From NCBI GenBank assembly GCA_001544655.2, contig FCOD02000007.1, positions 62,001 through 126,000 of the forward strand: a DNA stretch of 64,000 nucleotides, written 5' to 3'. This DNA comes from Caballeronia turbans. GTDB taxonomy: Bacteria > Pseudomonadota > Gammaproteobacteria > Burkholderiales > Burkholderiaceae. Position numbers and translations under genes: made by a program. Position 1 is the first letter of the stretch. Each line of letters opens with the position of its first letter. Shown in pieces: positions 54,220 to 63,851 of the stretch. The notes below the pieces were generated by a model, which was not told the origin of the DNA, made no database searches, and worked only from the letters and a program-made list of their open reading frames with translations.

Positions 54220-56873
54220 CGCCGGGCGTATCGACCGATGCAGCGCGTACCCAGGTGCGCCGCCGCATCGTTGCCGACCTGTGGCGCGCGGTGTGGGCGT
54301 GGCGTTATCAGACCGCCGCCGCCATCGTCCTGATGATCGGCGCGCGGCTCGCGGTCGTAGCCGTGCCGTTGATGCTCAAGCGCGTCATCGACGAGTTCAG
54401 TCATCCTGCATCGGCCGTCGTCTTTCCTGTCTTTCTCGTGCTCGCCTACGTTCTGTTGCGCTATCTCGGCGACGTGCTGAACGAGGCACGCGACGTGGTG
54501 TTCAGCATCGTCACGCAGCGCACCGTGGCGTCCTTTGCAGAGCGAACGTTCGCTCATCTTCATGCCCTGGGCGCGCGCTTTCATGCGCAGCGCGAAACCG
54601 GCGCTGTCGTGCGGGACGTGCAAAAGGGCGCGGACGGCGTCGGATTTCTGCTCGGCACCGCATTCTTCACGATCGTGCCGGTGGTGATCGAAATCGGCAC
54701 GGTCGTCGCCGTGATGATGAGCAGTTATGCTATCGAATTCATTTCGATCATCGCCGCGACGTTCGTGCTGTATTCCGTATGGACCCTCATCTTCACGCGC
54801 TATCGCATGCGCTTCCAGCGCGCGGTCAACAAGCTCGAGGCCCAGTCCGACAGCCGGCTCGTCGATAGCCTGCTCAACTATGAAACCGTGAAGTTCTTCG
54901 CGAGCGAGCGCATCGAAACGAACCGGCTCACGAGCGTGCTGGACGATTGGGTGCATGCGCGTGTCGCCAATCAACGCGCGCTGACGCTGCTGCACGTGGG
55001 GCAGAGCACGATCATCGCCGTCGGCATCGCGGCGGTGATGCTGCGCGCCGCGCAACAGGTCGTCGCGGGCACGATGAGCGTCGGCGACCTCGTGCTGGTG
55101 AACGCGTATATCGTGCAAGTCTGCAACCCGCTCAACACGCTCGGCTTCGTGTTTCGCGAGACCAACGACGCGTTCGTGAACGTCGAGCGCATGTTCAACA
55201 TTCTTCTGTCGCGCGGCCGCGTGCGCGAGGATGTGGACGAGGCAGGGGCGCAACCGCTCGTCGTGACGGCGGGTGAAATCGAGTTCGATCATGTCGAGTT
55301 CGGCTACGATCCGGCGCGGCAGATTTTGCGCGACGTCGATTTTCGCGCGCATCCAGGCAAGAAGCTCGCCGTAGTCGGAGGCAGCGGCTCAGGCAAGTCG
55401 ACGCTCGTGAAGCTGTTGTTCAGGCTTTATGAGCCGACCGCGGGCGCGATACGGATCGACGGACAGGACCTCGCGCACGTCACGCAGAACAGCCTGCGCG
55501 AGACTATCGGCATCGTGCCGCAGGACACGGTGCTCTTCAACGATACGATCGCCTACAACATCGGCTATGGCCGTCCCGAGGCCACGCGCGCGGATATCGT
55601 GCACGCCGCGCGCGCCGCACAACTCGATGGCTTCATCGAGCGCCTGCCGGATCACTACGAGACCCGTGTCGGCGAGCGCGGCGTGCGGCTCTCGGGCGGC
55701 GAACGTCAGCGCATCGCGATCGCGCGCGCGATACTGAAGAATCCGCGCATCATCGTGTTCGACGAGGCGACCTCCGCGCTCGATACGCGTTCTGAACGCG
55801 CGATCCAGAACGAGCTGGATCGTCTCGCGAAGGGACGCACGTCAATCGTCATCGCGCATCGGCTCTCGACCGTGGTCGATGCGGACTGGATACTCGTGAT
55901 GGAGCACGGGCGTATCGTCGAGCAGGGACAGCACCATGAGCTGCTCGCACGCGACGGCGTGTATGCGCGCATGTGGTCGCTGCAGTGGCAGCAGGGCGAG
56001 CTGGAGCACGCGCAACGAAAGGTCTCGGCGCAGGCGGTCGGGCTCGACGCGATCGTCGCGGGCGTCGTCGATGCGCTGCACGAAGAGATCGCGGCGCGCG
56101 GCGTGAATCTATATACCGTCATCACCGAGCCGGGCTTGCGCGTATCCGGCGATGCGAGTGTGCTGCAGCAGATCGTCGCCGAGTTGTGCCGCGCGCAGAT
56201 GGGCGCCGCGATGCGCGGTGAGCGCATCGAGTTGCGCGTGTTCCGCGAAGGCAATCACGCGAGCCTCACAGTGATGGGACAACGCCCGAATCCCGCGGAT
56301 CTGTCGCAGCAACAGGTGCGGCGTCTCGAGAACGCATTGACGGAGTCAGGCGGCAGCCTGGCTGTGCGCTATATCGACAAGCACGTCGCCTATGTCGCGA
56401 CGATGCCCTTGCGCCCGGTGCTCGACGATACGGCCACCGCCGAAGCCGCGCACGACGATGCGCTCGCCGGCGTCACGGTGATGGTGCTCGACGATCAGGA
56501 GGAAGCACGCGATGCGCTGGAGGGTGTGCTCGAATCGGTCGGTGCGCATGTGGTGTTGTGCGCATCGGGCGATGAGGCACTCGCGAAACTGCGAGCGCTG
56601 CCGGGCGCGCAATGGCCCGACGTGTTGCTCTGCGATATCGTGCTCGGCGGCGAGCAGGACGGCTATGAAGTCCTGCGACGCGTTCGTGAGGAAGAGGCGA
56701 GCCGTGGGGCGTCGCTCGGCGAACGCATGCCCGCGATCGCGCTGACGGGACATACGCAGGCCGAAGCGCGCTCACGCGCGCAAGCGGCGGGCTTTCAGGC
56801 GCATCTCACGAAGCCCGTGCCTGCGCCGAAGCTGATCGGGACGATCGGTGCGGTGACGGCGCGCACGGACTAA
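54216..56873 (+). CDS. ABC exporter half-transporter fused to a degenerate kinase-like ATPase and a receiver domain
   Basis: Membrane protein of 885 residues. The N-terminal ABC exporter domain (about 25-330, six helices, ATM1/ABCB-like) is followed by an ABC ATPase with Walker [15 protein letters not shown] (about 385), Q-loop PQDTVLF, signature [15 protein letters not shown] and Walker [13 protein letters not shown], then switch HRLSTV. After about residue 600 there is a region resembling a HATPase domain without the N box and G1 motif, then a full receiver (about 750-880) with [20 protein letters not shown] (phospho-Asp), ALTGH and LTKPV. The start is GTG 54216, overlapping the preceding gene; a longer in-frame extension to 53883 is antisense-like. 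The phosphorylation control of transport is inference. Confidence 0.9.
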   Translation: MTPGVSTDAARTQVRRRIVADLWRAVWAWRYQTAAAIVLMIGARLAVVAVPLMLKRVIDEFSHPASAVVFPVFLVLAYVLLRYLGDVLNEARDVVFSIVTQRTVASFAERTFAHLHALGARFHAQRETGAVVRDVQKGADGVGFLLGTAFFTIVPVVIEIGTVVAVMMSSYAIEFISIIAATFVLYSVWTLIFTRYRMRFQRAVNKLEAQSDSRLVDSLLNYETVKFFASERIETNRLTSVLDDWVHARVANQRALTLLHVGQSTIIAVGIAAVMLRAAQQVVAGTMSVGDLVLVNAYIVQVCNPLNTLGFVFRETNDAFVNVERMFNILLSRGRVREDVDEAGAQPLVVTAGEIEFDHVEFGYDPARQILRDVDFRAHPGKKLAVVGGSGSGKSTLVKLLFRLYEPTAGAIRIDGQDLAHVTQNSLRETIGIVPQDTVLFNDTIAYNIGYGRPEATRADIVHAARAAQLDGFIERLPDHYETRVGERGVRLSGGERQRIAIARAILKNPRIIVFDEATSALDTRSERAIQNELDRLAKGRTSIVIAHRLSTVVDADWILVMEHGRIVEQGQHHELLARDGVYARMWSLQWQQGELEHAQRKVSAQAVGLDAIVAGVVDALHEEIAARGVNLYTVITEPGLRVSGDASVLQQIVAELCRAQMGAAMRGERIELRVFREGNHASLTVMGQRPNPADLSQQQVRRLENALTESGGSLAVRYIDKHVAYVATMPLRPVLDDTATAEAAHDDALAGVTVMVLDDQEEARDALEGVLESVGAHVVLCASGDEALAKLRALPGAQWPDVLLCDIVLGGEQDGYEVLRRVREEEASRGASLGERMPAIALTGHTQAEARSRAQAAGFQAHLTKPVPAPKLIGTIGAVTARTD

Positions 56874-57850
56874 ATGTGCTGCGCCGCGCGCGACTCCGAC
56901 GCTTCGATGATCTGCCGGAAATGTTGCGCCGTGCGCTGCAGCCCTTCGTCGAGCGGCGTCGTCGGCGACCAGCCGAGCGCCTCGCGCGCGAGCGCAATAT
57001 CCGGCTGTCGATGCCATGGATCATCCATCGGCAAAGGCTTGAACACAATCTCCGACGACGAGCCCGTCAACGCGATGATGCGCCGCGCGACCTCGAGCAT
57101 CGTCAGTTCGTGCGGATTACCGAGATTCACCGGGCCCGTCAGTTCGTCGGGCGTATTCATGAGGCGGATGAACGCATCGACCATATCATCGACATAACAG
57201 AACGAGCGCGTTTGCGTGCCTTCGCCATACACCGTAATCGGCTGGCCCGATAACGCCTGCATCATGAAGTTCGAAATCACGCGCCCGTCCGACGGATGCA
57301 TGCGCGGCCCATACGTATTGAAGATGCGCGCGATCTTGATCGACAGCCCATGCTGCCGCCGGTAATCCATGAAGAGCGTTTCGGCGCAGCGCTTGCCTTC
57401 GTCGTAACACGAACGCGGCCCGATGGGATTCACATTGCCCCAGTACGCTTCCTGTTGCGGATGCACGTGCGCGTCGCCATAGACTTCGCTCGTCGACGCC
57501 TGGAAGATCTTCGCGTGGACGCGCTTGGCGAGCCCGAGCATGTTGATCGCGCCGTGCACGCTCGTCTTCGTCGTCTGCACCGGGTCGTGCTGGTAATGGA
57601 TCGGCGAAGCGGGGCACGCGAGGTTATAGATTTCGTCCACCTCCACATAGAGCGGAAAGGTGACGTCATGGCGCATCAGCTCGAAGTTAGGGCTGTCGAA
57701 CAGATGCGCGATATTGTCCTTCGTGCCGGTGTAGAAGTTATCGACGCATAACACGTCATGACCTTGTGCCACGAGTCGCTCGCACAGATGCGAGCCGAGA
57801 AAGCCTGCGCCGCCCGTCACCAGAATGCGCTTTCTATAAGCTTCTTTCAT
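56870..57850 (-). CDS. UDP-glucuronate decarboxylase (second copy)
   Basis: Extended SDR of about 326 residues making UDP-xylose from UDP-glucuronate. NAD loop [15 protein letters not shown], then [25 protein letters not shown] (Tyr-Lys) and [17 protein letters not shown]. It differs from the 39729-40724 enzyme in many positions, so it is a paralogue. The last codon overlaps the convergent ABC-receiver gene by four bases. Start ATG 57850 is preferred; TTG at 57856 has GGGA five bases upstream. It is downstream of a GT1-like gene, with a gap of about 27 bases. Confidence 0.93.
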   Translation of the reverse strand: MKEAYRKRILVTGGAGFLGSHLCERLVAQGHDVLCVDNFYTGTKDNIAHLFDSPNFELMRHDVTFPLYVEVDEIYNLACPASPIHYQHDPVQTTKTSVHGAINMLGLAKRVHAKIFQASTSEVYGDAHVHPQQEAYWGNVNPIGPRSCYDEGKRCAETLFMDYRRQHGLSIKIARIFNTYGPRMHPSDGRVISNFMMQALSGQPITVYGEGTQTRSFCYVDDMVDAFIRLMNTPDELTGPVNLGNPHELTMLEVARRIIALTGSSSEIVFKPLPMDDPWHRQPDIALAREALGWSPTTPLDEGLQRTAQHFRQIIEASESRAAQHI

Positions 57851-57877
57851 GTTCAAATGTTCCCGTGATGATGCGTG

Positions 57878-58837
57878 CTAGCTGCATACGTGGCGTAGCG
57901 CTTCGTCCCAGTCGCGGGCGAAGCGGGCGATGTGAAAGCGTTCGAGCGCAGTCCGTCGAGCGCCTTCGCCGAGACGCCGTGCTTCAGCGGGATCGCGCAG
58001 CATCTGCTGCATGGCGTCGATGAGCGCATGCGTATCCGTATGGACGAAGCCGTTCTCACCGTTGCGGATCACGGTGGCGAGTTCGGTCGTCGCGAGTCCG
58101 ACGATCGGCATGCCGATCGTCATCGCCTCGACGATCGCAAGCCCGAGACTCGTCCAGCGAATCGGGTTGAAGAAGAAGCGATATCTGGCGCTGAACGCCG
58201 CAAGCTCCAGGTTGCCGATCTCGCCGACCCCGCCCGCCGATTGCGCGTCCATGCCAACGAGATCGAGCGGCACGCACGCGGCGGCCTGCGCATAGACATC
58301 GTTCCCGAGTCGCCTGCCGCGCTGACGCAGATGGTTGATCACCGCGATGCCGCGCTCCAGCTCACCGCTGTAGCGCACGTGTTCCGGCACCACCACGCCA
58401 TGTTCGATGACGCGCGTCGGGGTGTCGCCGCTGTCCCACATCAGCCGGTTGAAGTGCGTGACATGCACGAGCAGCGTGTCGCGCTCCTGCACCCAGTGCT
58501 TCTGCTCGAAGGGATTTTCCTGCGGCGGATCGTGTTCGATATAGACACGCGGCAGGCGCCGTTGCGCGTCGGTGAGAAGGTTGAGACGGTCATCGTCCCA
58601 TTGTCGTTTGTGCTGAAAGAGGACGACGTCGAATGACTGCGACGGCACCTCGCTCGCCGGCATTTCATGCACGTTCGCCCCGAAGGGCAACGCGCCCGCC
58701 GTGCCCGCGTATCCGGGCGGATAGCCGGGGCGCGTGACGAGATAGAAGTCGTGCGGCGCCTGGCTCAGGTAATACAGGTAATTGCCGTGGATATGCCATG
58801 TGAGCACTCGCAGGCGCCGTGAACTAGTCGTGGGCAT
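57878..58837 (-). CDS. Glycosyltransferase, GT1/GT4-like
   Basis: About 319 residues with two Rossmann-like halves. The C-terminal donor-binding region shows RFFFNPIRWTSLGLAIVEAMTIGMPIVGLATTE, a pattern of GT4-type glycosyltransferases (E-x7-E-like motif around LAIVEAMTIGMP). The N-terminal half has VLTWHIHGNYLYYL and VYIEHDPPQENPFEQ. ATG 58837 follows GGAGG. It overlaps the upstream gene's end (58824), typical of a tight operon. Sugar and acceptor are unknown. Confidence 0.8.
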   Translation of the reverse strand: MPTTSSRRLRVLTWHIHGNYLYYLSQAPHDFYLVTRPGYPPGYAGTAGALPFGANVHEMPASEVPSQSFDVVLFQHKRQWDDDRLNLLTDAQRRLPRVYIEHDPPQENPFEQKHWVQERDTLLVHVTHFNRLMWDSGDTPTRVIEHGVVVPEHVRYSGELERGIAVINHLRQRGRRLGNDVYAQAAACVPLDLVGMDAQSAGGVGEIGNLELAAFSARYRFFFNPIRWTSLGLAIVEAMTIGMPIVGLATTELATVIRNGENGFVHTDTHALIDAMQQMLRDPAEARRLGEGARRTALERFHIARFARDWDEALRHVCS

Positions 58838-59882
58838 GAAAAACCGCCTCCTGCAGATGTGCGAATGCGACATCGAGCACGCTTTGCACGCTTACGTTCA
58901 GCGCGCATTCGTGGTGGTAAGGGCATTCGCGGAAGGCACAGGGCCGACATGCGGGCCAGTCTGCGAGCACACGATGACGCGTGTGATCGAGTGGTGCCCA
59001 GCGCCGCGTATCGCTGCCCGATGCAATCACGACGCTCGGCGTGCGCATCGCCGCGGCGACATGCGAGAGCCCTGTGTCATTGCAGACGATGAGCCTTGCC
59101 CGCGCGACTAGCGCGGCCAGCGCTCCGAGCGACGTCCGCCCGGCGAGATCGATGGCATGCGCGCCGGCGTCGCGTGTCACGCATGCGGTGAGATGCGCTT
59201 CGCCCGCGCTGCCGGTGATGGCAACCTGCCAGCCCGCGTCCGATAGCGCGCGCGCCACTTCGCCGAAGCGTTCGACGGGCCATCGGCGCGAAGGCAACTG
59301 CGCGCCCGGATGCACGACGATGAGCTTGTCCTGGTCTATCGCACAGGCATCGACGAGCGCATTGCATTCGCGTTCGTCGTCATCGGTCAGCGGGATCTCG
59401 AGATCGAGCGTGCGAACGTCGATGCCGAGACGTTCCATCAAGGCGGTGTATCGCGCGGGCTCGGGCAAGTCATCGGGCCACGGCATGAAAACGCCTTCGC
59501 GCATGGCTTCATCGGGCTTCAGAAAGCCCGCGTTCAGATGTGCACCCATGCCCTCGACGATGTCGTTCGCGACGCCGCCGCTGCCGTGCAACTGAATCGC
59601 GAGATCGAAGCGCCGCTCACGCAGCGCGTGCAGAAACGCGGGAAGATGCGCATCGGTCTCTTCCTGTTCGGGAAAGCCGATGGCACCGGGAAACACGATC
59701 AGCTCATCGAGCAGATGCCCGTACCGCTCGACGAAACGCGCGGCCCAGGGCAAGCCGGCCAGTGCGATACGAGCATGCGGAAACGCCTGCCGCAACGCGC
59801 GCAACGCGGGCACGGCGCACAGCATGTCGCCGAGTTGCAGCGCGCGAAAAACGACGATGCGTTCGACCGGCTCGATGTTCAT
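58824..59882 (-). CDS. Glycosyltransferase family 9 (heptosyltransferase-like)
   Basis: 352 residues with the GT9 pattern: FRALQLGDMLCAVPALRALRQAFPHARI at the N-terminus, LIVVHPGAQLPSRRWPVERF (phosphate/heptose-binding) and CNDTGLSHVAAAMRTPSVVIASGSD near the end. Transfers heptose or a related sugar, generally to LPS core or another glycan. Start ATG 59882. Its stop region overlaps the downstream gene's start, and its start overlaps the upstream GT2 stop by four bases. Confidence 0.88.
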   Translation of the reverse strand: MNIEPVERIVVFRALQLGDMLCAVPALRALRQAFPHARIALAGLPWAARFVERYGHLLDELIVFPGAIGFPEQEETDAHLPAFLHALRERRFDLAIQLHGSGGVANDIVEGMGAHLNAGFLKPDEAMREGVFMPWPDDLPEPARYTALMERLGIDVRTLDLEIPLTDDDERECNALVDACAIDQDKLIVVHPGAQLPSRRWPVERFGEVARALSDAGWQVAITGSAGEAHLTACVTRDAGAHAIDLAGRTSLGALAALVARARLIVCNDTGLSHVAAAMRTPSVVIASGSDTRRWAPLDHTRHRVLADWPACRPCAFRECPYHHECALNVSVQSVLDVAFAHLQEAVFHAHD

Positions 59883-60931
59883 AAAAAGAACACCCTGAAC
59901 TTGAACGCGCCGCGAATGCGCCAGTAGATCGACAGAAACGGAATGATCGCCGACGTGCAAAACATCTCCGCGATGTGCGCTGGCGTGCGCGCGGTAGTCC
60001 TGAGGCGTTGCATGCAGAACCAGATCGTCATCGCGATCCATGCGAGCGCCGCGACGATTGCAACTTGCGATGCGCCCGCCGCCAGCGATACGACCGCCGC
60101 CACGAGTGCCGCGAGCATCGCATAGTAGAGAAGCGGCGGATGGCGCCGTATCCGCTCGCGAAACAGCGTGCGATGTTTCTTGTAGAGCAATGCGTCGAAC
60201 TGACTCTTCTTCTGCTGCGACAGGCTCACGCCCCAGCGCGCGGGCCGCACGGGATGCAGCACCATCGCATCGTCGGCGCGTGCGATGACGAGTCCCGCTC
60301 GCATCAACGCGAAGTGCAGATCGGAGTCTTCACGCCATGCGGACGTGTAGCGCGCATCGAATCCGCCCGTGCGTTCGAGTGCGGCGCGTGTTGCGAACGC
60401 ATTGGCGGTCGCGAACTCCGCGTTCGCGAGTCCGGCCGCGTCGAGTTCGTAGTCGGTCGGGCGCTTCGGCAGCGGCACGACGATACGCCCTGAGACGGCG
60501 TCCGCGCCGGCATCGAGCGCGCGCATGCCGTTCGTGAGCCATTGCGGATCGGGGATGGTGTCGTCGTCGGTGAACGCGATGCGTCTTGCAAGCGATGCGC
60601 GCCAGCCCGCGTTGCGTGCGCCCGCCGGGCCTTGCGTCGCCGTCACCGGTACATAGCGGATTTTCGGCCCGCTTGGCGCATGCAAGGCGGCAAGACGCTG
60701 CACGCATGCCTTCGTTGCTTCGTCGGGTCCGTCGTCGCATACGATGATCTCGTAGCGCGACGCATCGTATGTTTGCGCGGCAATGGCGCACACGCAGCGC
60801 TCGAGCATCGCGGGACGGCGATAGGTCGGCACGATCACCGACACGTCGGGGATGAAACCGTCGCGTGATGGAACGGGCGCCGCCGTCGCGTTCATCTCCG
60901 CGTTTTCGAACAGACCGGCATACGTGCTCAT
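59879..60931 (-). CDS. Glycosyltransferase family 2
   Basis: 350 residues. The GT-A domain (about 25-240) has VSVIVPTYRRPAMLERCV, IIVCDDGPDEAT, the DXD-like IAFTDDDTIPDPQW and TSAWREDSDLHFALM; one or two hydrophobic helices (about 265-300) near the C-terminus suggest membrane association. ATG 60931 overlaps the carbamoyltransferase stop by four bases. It probably adds a sugar in the same surface glycan built by its neighbours. Confidence 0.9.
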   Translation of the reverse strand: MSTYAGLFENAEMNATAAPVPSRDGFIPDVSVIVPTYRRPAMLERCVCAIAAQTYDASRYEIIVCDDGPDEATKACVQRLAALHAPSGPKIRYVPVTATQGPAGARNAGWRASLARRIAFTDDDTIPDPQWLTNGMRALDAGADAVSGRIVVPLPKRPTDYELDAAGLANAEFATANAFATRAALERTGGFDARYTSAWREDSDLHFALMRAGLVIARADDAMVLHPVRPARWGVSLSQQKKSQFDALLYKKHRTLFRERIRRHPPLLYYAMLAALVAAVVSLAAGASQVAIVAALAWIAMTIWFCMQRLRTTARTPAHIAEMFCTSAIIPFLSIYWRIRGAFKFRVFFL

Positions 60932-62673
60932 GCGCGCGCCCCCGGCTTCTCGATGAGAAATGAACCGATCACGAGCGCATCGAGCGGTGACGTCCAGAAC
61001 GATTCGAGCGCATCGCGCGGTGTGTTTACCATCGGCTCGCCGCGCGTATTGAACGACGTGTTGACGAGGACCGGCACGCCGGTGCGCGCCTTGAACGCGG
61101 CGATCAGGTCGTAATAGAGCGCATGCTGCGCACGATTGACGGTCTGCACACGGGCCGTGCCGTCGATATGCGTGACGGCCGGTATGCGTGCTTTCATCTC
61201 GTCACGCACGTCGAACACGAACAGCATGAACGGTGCGACGCGCGCATCGACGAACCAGTCGGCCGCATGCTCTTCCATTACGACGGGCGCCACCGGACGA
61301 AAATCCTCGCGGTCCTTGATTTCATTGAGACGCGCCTGCATCGACGCGTCGAGCGGCGAGGCGAGAATCGAGCGCGCGCCGAGCGCCCGCGGCCCGAACT
61401 CCGTGCGACCCTGATACCAGCCGATCACGCGGTTCTGCGCGAGAATGTCGGCGGTTTCTTCAGCGATGTTCGTGAGCTTGCGATAAGGTGCGCGCGTCCA
61501 TTTCAGGAACGCTTCGATCTCTTCATCGCCGTATTCGGGGCCGAGATAAGCGTGGTCCATGCGCCACTTGCGGCTGACATCGCCCGCTTTGGCACGCTCG
61601 CGATAGTCGGTCCACAACGCGGCGCCGAGTGCCGTGCCGGCGTCGCCGGCGGCGGGTTGTACCCAGATTTCCTCGAAGGGTCCGCGATCGCGCAGCCGCG
61701 CGTTCATCACGCAGTTGAGCGCGACGCCGCCCGCCATCGCGAGATTCGGCAAACCGGTGCGCTCATGAAGCCACTTCGCGAGTTCGAGCGCGGTTTCTTC
61801 GAGCACCACTTGCAGCGAATGCGCGATATCGAAATGATGCTGTGTGAGCGGGCCGCCACGTTCGCGCGGAGGACCGAATCGTTCGACGAGACGCGGTGCA
61901 TCCACGGTATAGCTGCCATCGTGCCGATACTTCACGATTTCCCGAAACTGGTCGACGTAAGCGGGCTTGCCGAACGACGCGAGCGCCATTACCTTGTATT
62001 CGTCGGACGAGTGAAGAAAGCCGAGATAGCCCGTCACGGCTTCATAAAGCAAGCCGAGCGAATGCGGCAGCTCCACTTGCTTCAGCCGCCGATACTCGCC
62101 GTTCACGAATTGGCCGAGGCTCGTCGTGACGCCTTCGCCGCGTCCGTCCATCGTGAGGACGGCGGTGTCGTCGAAGGGCGCCGCGAGGAACGCGCTGGCT
62201 TCATGACAGAGATGATGATCGACGTGGTGCCATGCAAAGCGCGGCGCGCGTCCGCCGCTTGCAAAGCGCCGTTTCAGATGATGCGGCGCGCCGTCGAGCA
62301 ACTGCGCCTTCGCGTTGACGATATAGCTGAGAAACAAGGGGTCCCACGGCGATTCAGAAGGATTGTTGCTGGGCTGAGCCGACGGCATCATCGGTAACGC
62401 GATGCTCGCTTTCACCTCCTTCGGCATGCCCGAAAACAGTTGCGGATCGTATGAATACGCGACGTGATCGACATCGGCCAGTTCGATGCCCGCTTCCTTC
62501 AGGCAATAGTCGATTGCATCGAATGGAAGCTGCCACGTCGAGAACGGCACGGGGCGCTTGGCATGCTTGACGTGCGTGAAGCGTTCGTCCTCGGCCGCCG
62601 CGACGACGACGCCGTCCTTGACGAGCGCAGCCGCACTGTCGTGATAAACGGCATTGATTCCAAGTGTGTACAT
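60928..62673 (-). CDS. Carbamoyltransferase (NodU/CmcH family)
   Basis: 581 residues. Transfers a carbamoyl group from carbamoyl phosphate to a sugar or other hydroxyl acceptor. The N-terminal part has LGINAVYHDSAAALVKDG and the conserved metal/ATP-type HHLCHEASAFLAAPFDD; AVLTMDGRGEG, MAGGVALNCVMN and GRTEFGPRALGARSILASP, then NTSFNTRGEPMVNTP follow in order. Start ATG 62673. It lies between a GT9 and a GT2 gene, implying a carbamoylated glycan, as in Nod factors and some O-antigens. Confidence 0.95.
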   Translation of the reverse strand: MYTLGINAVYHDSAAALVKDGVVVAAAEDERFTHVKHAKRPVPFSTWQLPFDAIDYCLKEAGIELADVDHVAYSYDPQLFSGMPKEVKASIALPMMPSAQPSNNPSESPWDPLFLSYIVNAKAQLLDGAPHHLKRRFASGGRAPRFAWHHVDHHLCHEASAFLAAPFDDTAVLTMDGRGEGVTTSLGQFVNGEYRRLKQVELPHSLGLLYEAVTGYLGFLHSSDEYKVMALASFGKPAYVDQFREIVKYRHDGSYTVDAPRLVERFGPPRERGGPLTQHHFDIAHSLQVVLEETALELAKWLHERTGLPNLAMAGGVALNCVMNARLRDRGPFEEIWVQPAAGDAGTALGAALWTDYRERAKAGDVSRKWRMDHAYLGPEYGDEEIEAFLKWTRAPYRKLTNIAEETADILAQNRVIGWYQGRTEFGPRALGARSILASPLDASMQARLNEIKDREDFRPVAPVVMEEHAADWFVDARVAPFMLFVFDVRDEMKARIPAVTHIDGTARVQTVNRAQHALYYDLIAAFKARTGVPVLVNTSFNTRGEPMVNTPRDALESFWTSPLDALVIGSFLIEKPGARA

Positions 62674-62675
62674 GG

Positions 62676-63851
62676 TTAGCCGGTCCGTATTGACGAGTTG
62701 ATATGCAAGGGATGTGTTTCGATCAGTTCGAGCACCGCCGACACGACTTCATCCACGCCGACGCCTGCGAGGCACGCGTGATGTCCTTCGGGGCACACGC
62801 TGCGATAGCACCAGCGGCAAGGCACGTCGTGATAGAGCACGCGATGCGGCGTTTGCCACGGCATGTGCTGCGGATTCGTGAGCGCATACAGATCGACGAC
62901 GGGCGTGCCGAGCGCCGACGCAAGATGCACCGGGCCGCTGTTATTCGATACGAGCACGCGCGCGCGTTGAATCAATGCGGCGAGTTCGCCGAGTTCTAGC
63001 GCGCCCGACAGGTCTATCGCGCCTGGATTTGCAGCGCATGCATCGCGGCACAGCGCGCCTTCGCTGCGTGAGCCGGTGACGAGCACCGGCCATTGAAGCT
63101 GCGTGCGCAATCGCTCGATCACTTGCGCGAAACGCTCGACCGGATATCGACGGGATGCAGCGCTTGCGCCCGGATGCACCACGACGAATGGCGCATGGAG
63201 ATCGACATCACGCGCGCGCAGCTTTTGTGCAAGCGACATCGCATCCTCGGGCCGCACGTTGAAGCGCATGCGCGTATCCGACGTGCGCGCGCCGACTCGT
63301 TCGACGAGCGCGAGCTGACGTTCGACTTCATGCCGCGTGCCTTGCTGCGGCTCGGTCTCGGGCACCCAGTCGGTCAGAAGTCCATAGGGGTTCTCGCGAC
63401 AATGCGCGAGCCGCAGCGCAATGCCGGCGAGATGGCACAGCATCGCGGCGGGCAGCGGGTTCTGGCTGTATACGCTGAAGATCACGGCTGCATCGAAATG
63501 CGCCGCGTTGAGACGCGCGCGCATCGCGAGATCCACAAGGGCGTCGATAGGCGCATCCTGCTTGACCCACGGCGCGTCGTATTCGATCACGTCGTCGATC
63601 GCATCGATGAAGGGCGCTGCCGCCTTGCCCGCGCGCGATGCGAGCAAGGTCAGATGGCGCCCGGGCTGCGCCGTGCGCAAGGCGTGCAGCGCGGGCGTGG
63701 TCATCAGCACATCGCCGAGGTTGTCGAGCCGGATGCAAAGAATGCGCTTCACGTCCGCGCCCCAGTCACGCGCCTGATTCGCCGCGCTTTTGCGCGCATG
63801 CGCCGCGACGACCGGAGGCAACGTCGATGAATTTACCGGGTCGCGCTTCAT
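62676..63851 (-). CDS. Glycosyltransferase family 9 (second copy)
   Basis: About 391 residues. GT9 signatures: RILCIRLDNLGDVLMTTPALHALRTAQPGRHL, APFVVVHPGASAASRRYPVERFAQV and VLVSNNSGPVHLASALGTPVVDLYAL. A Cys-rich segment (CRWCYRSVCPEGHHACL) follows, as in some lipopolysaccharide heptosyltransferase-like enzymes. ATG 63851 follows GGAG by eight bases and overlaps the stop of the upstream HAD gene. Two GT9 enzymes in one cluster suggest successive heptose-like additions. Confidence 0.88.
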   Translation of the reverse strand: MKRDPVNSSTLPPVVAAHARKSAANQARDWGADVKRILCIRLDNLGDVLMTTPALHALRTAQPGRHLTLLASRAGKAAAPFIDAIDDVIEYDAPWVKQDAPIDALVDLAMRARLNAAHFDAAVIFSVYSQNPLPAAMLCHLAGIALRLAHCRENPYGLLTDWVPETEPQQGTRHEVERQLALVERVGARTSDTRMRFNVRPEDAMSLAQKLRARDVDLHAPFVVVHPGASAASRRYPVERFAQVIERLRTQLQWPVLVTGSRSEGALCRDACAANPGAIDLSGALELGELAALIQRARVLVSNNSGPVHLASALGTPVVDLYALTNPQHMPWQTPHRVLYHDVPCRWCYRSVCPEGHHACLAGVGVDEVVSAVLELIETHPLHINSSIRTG

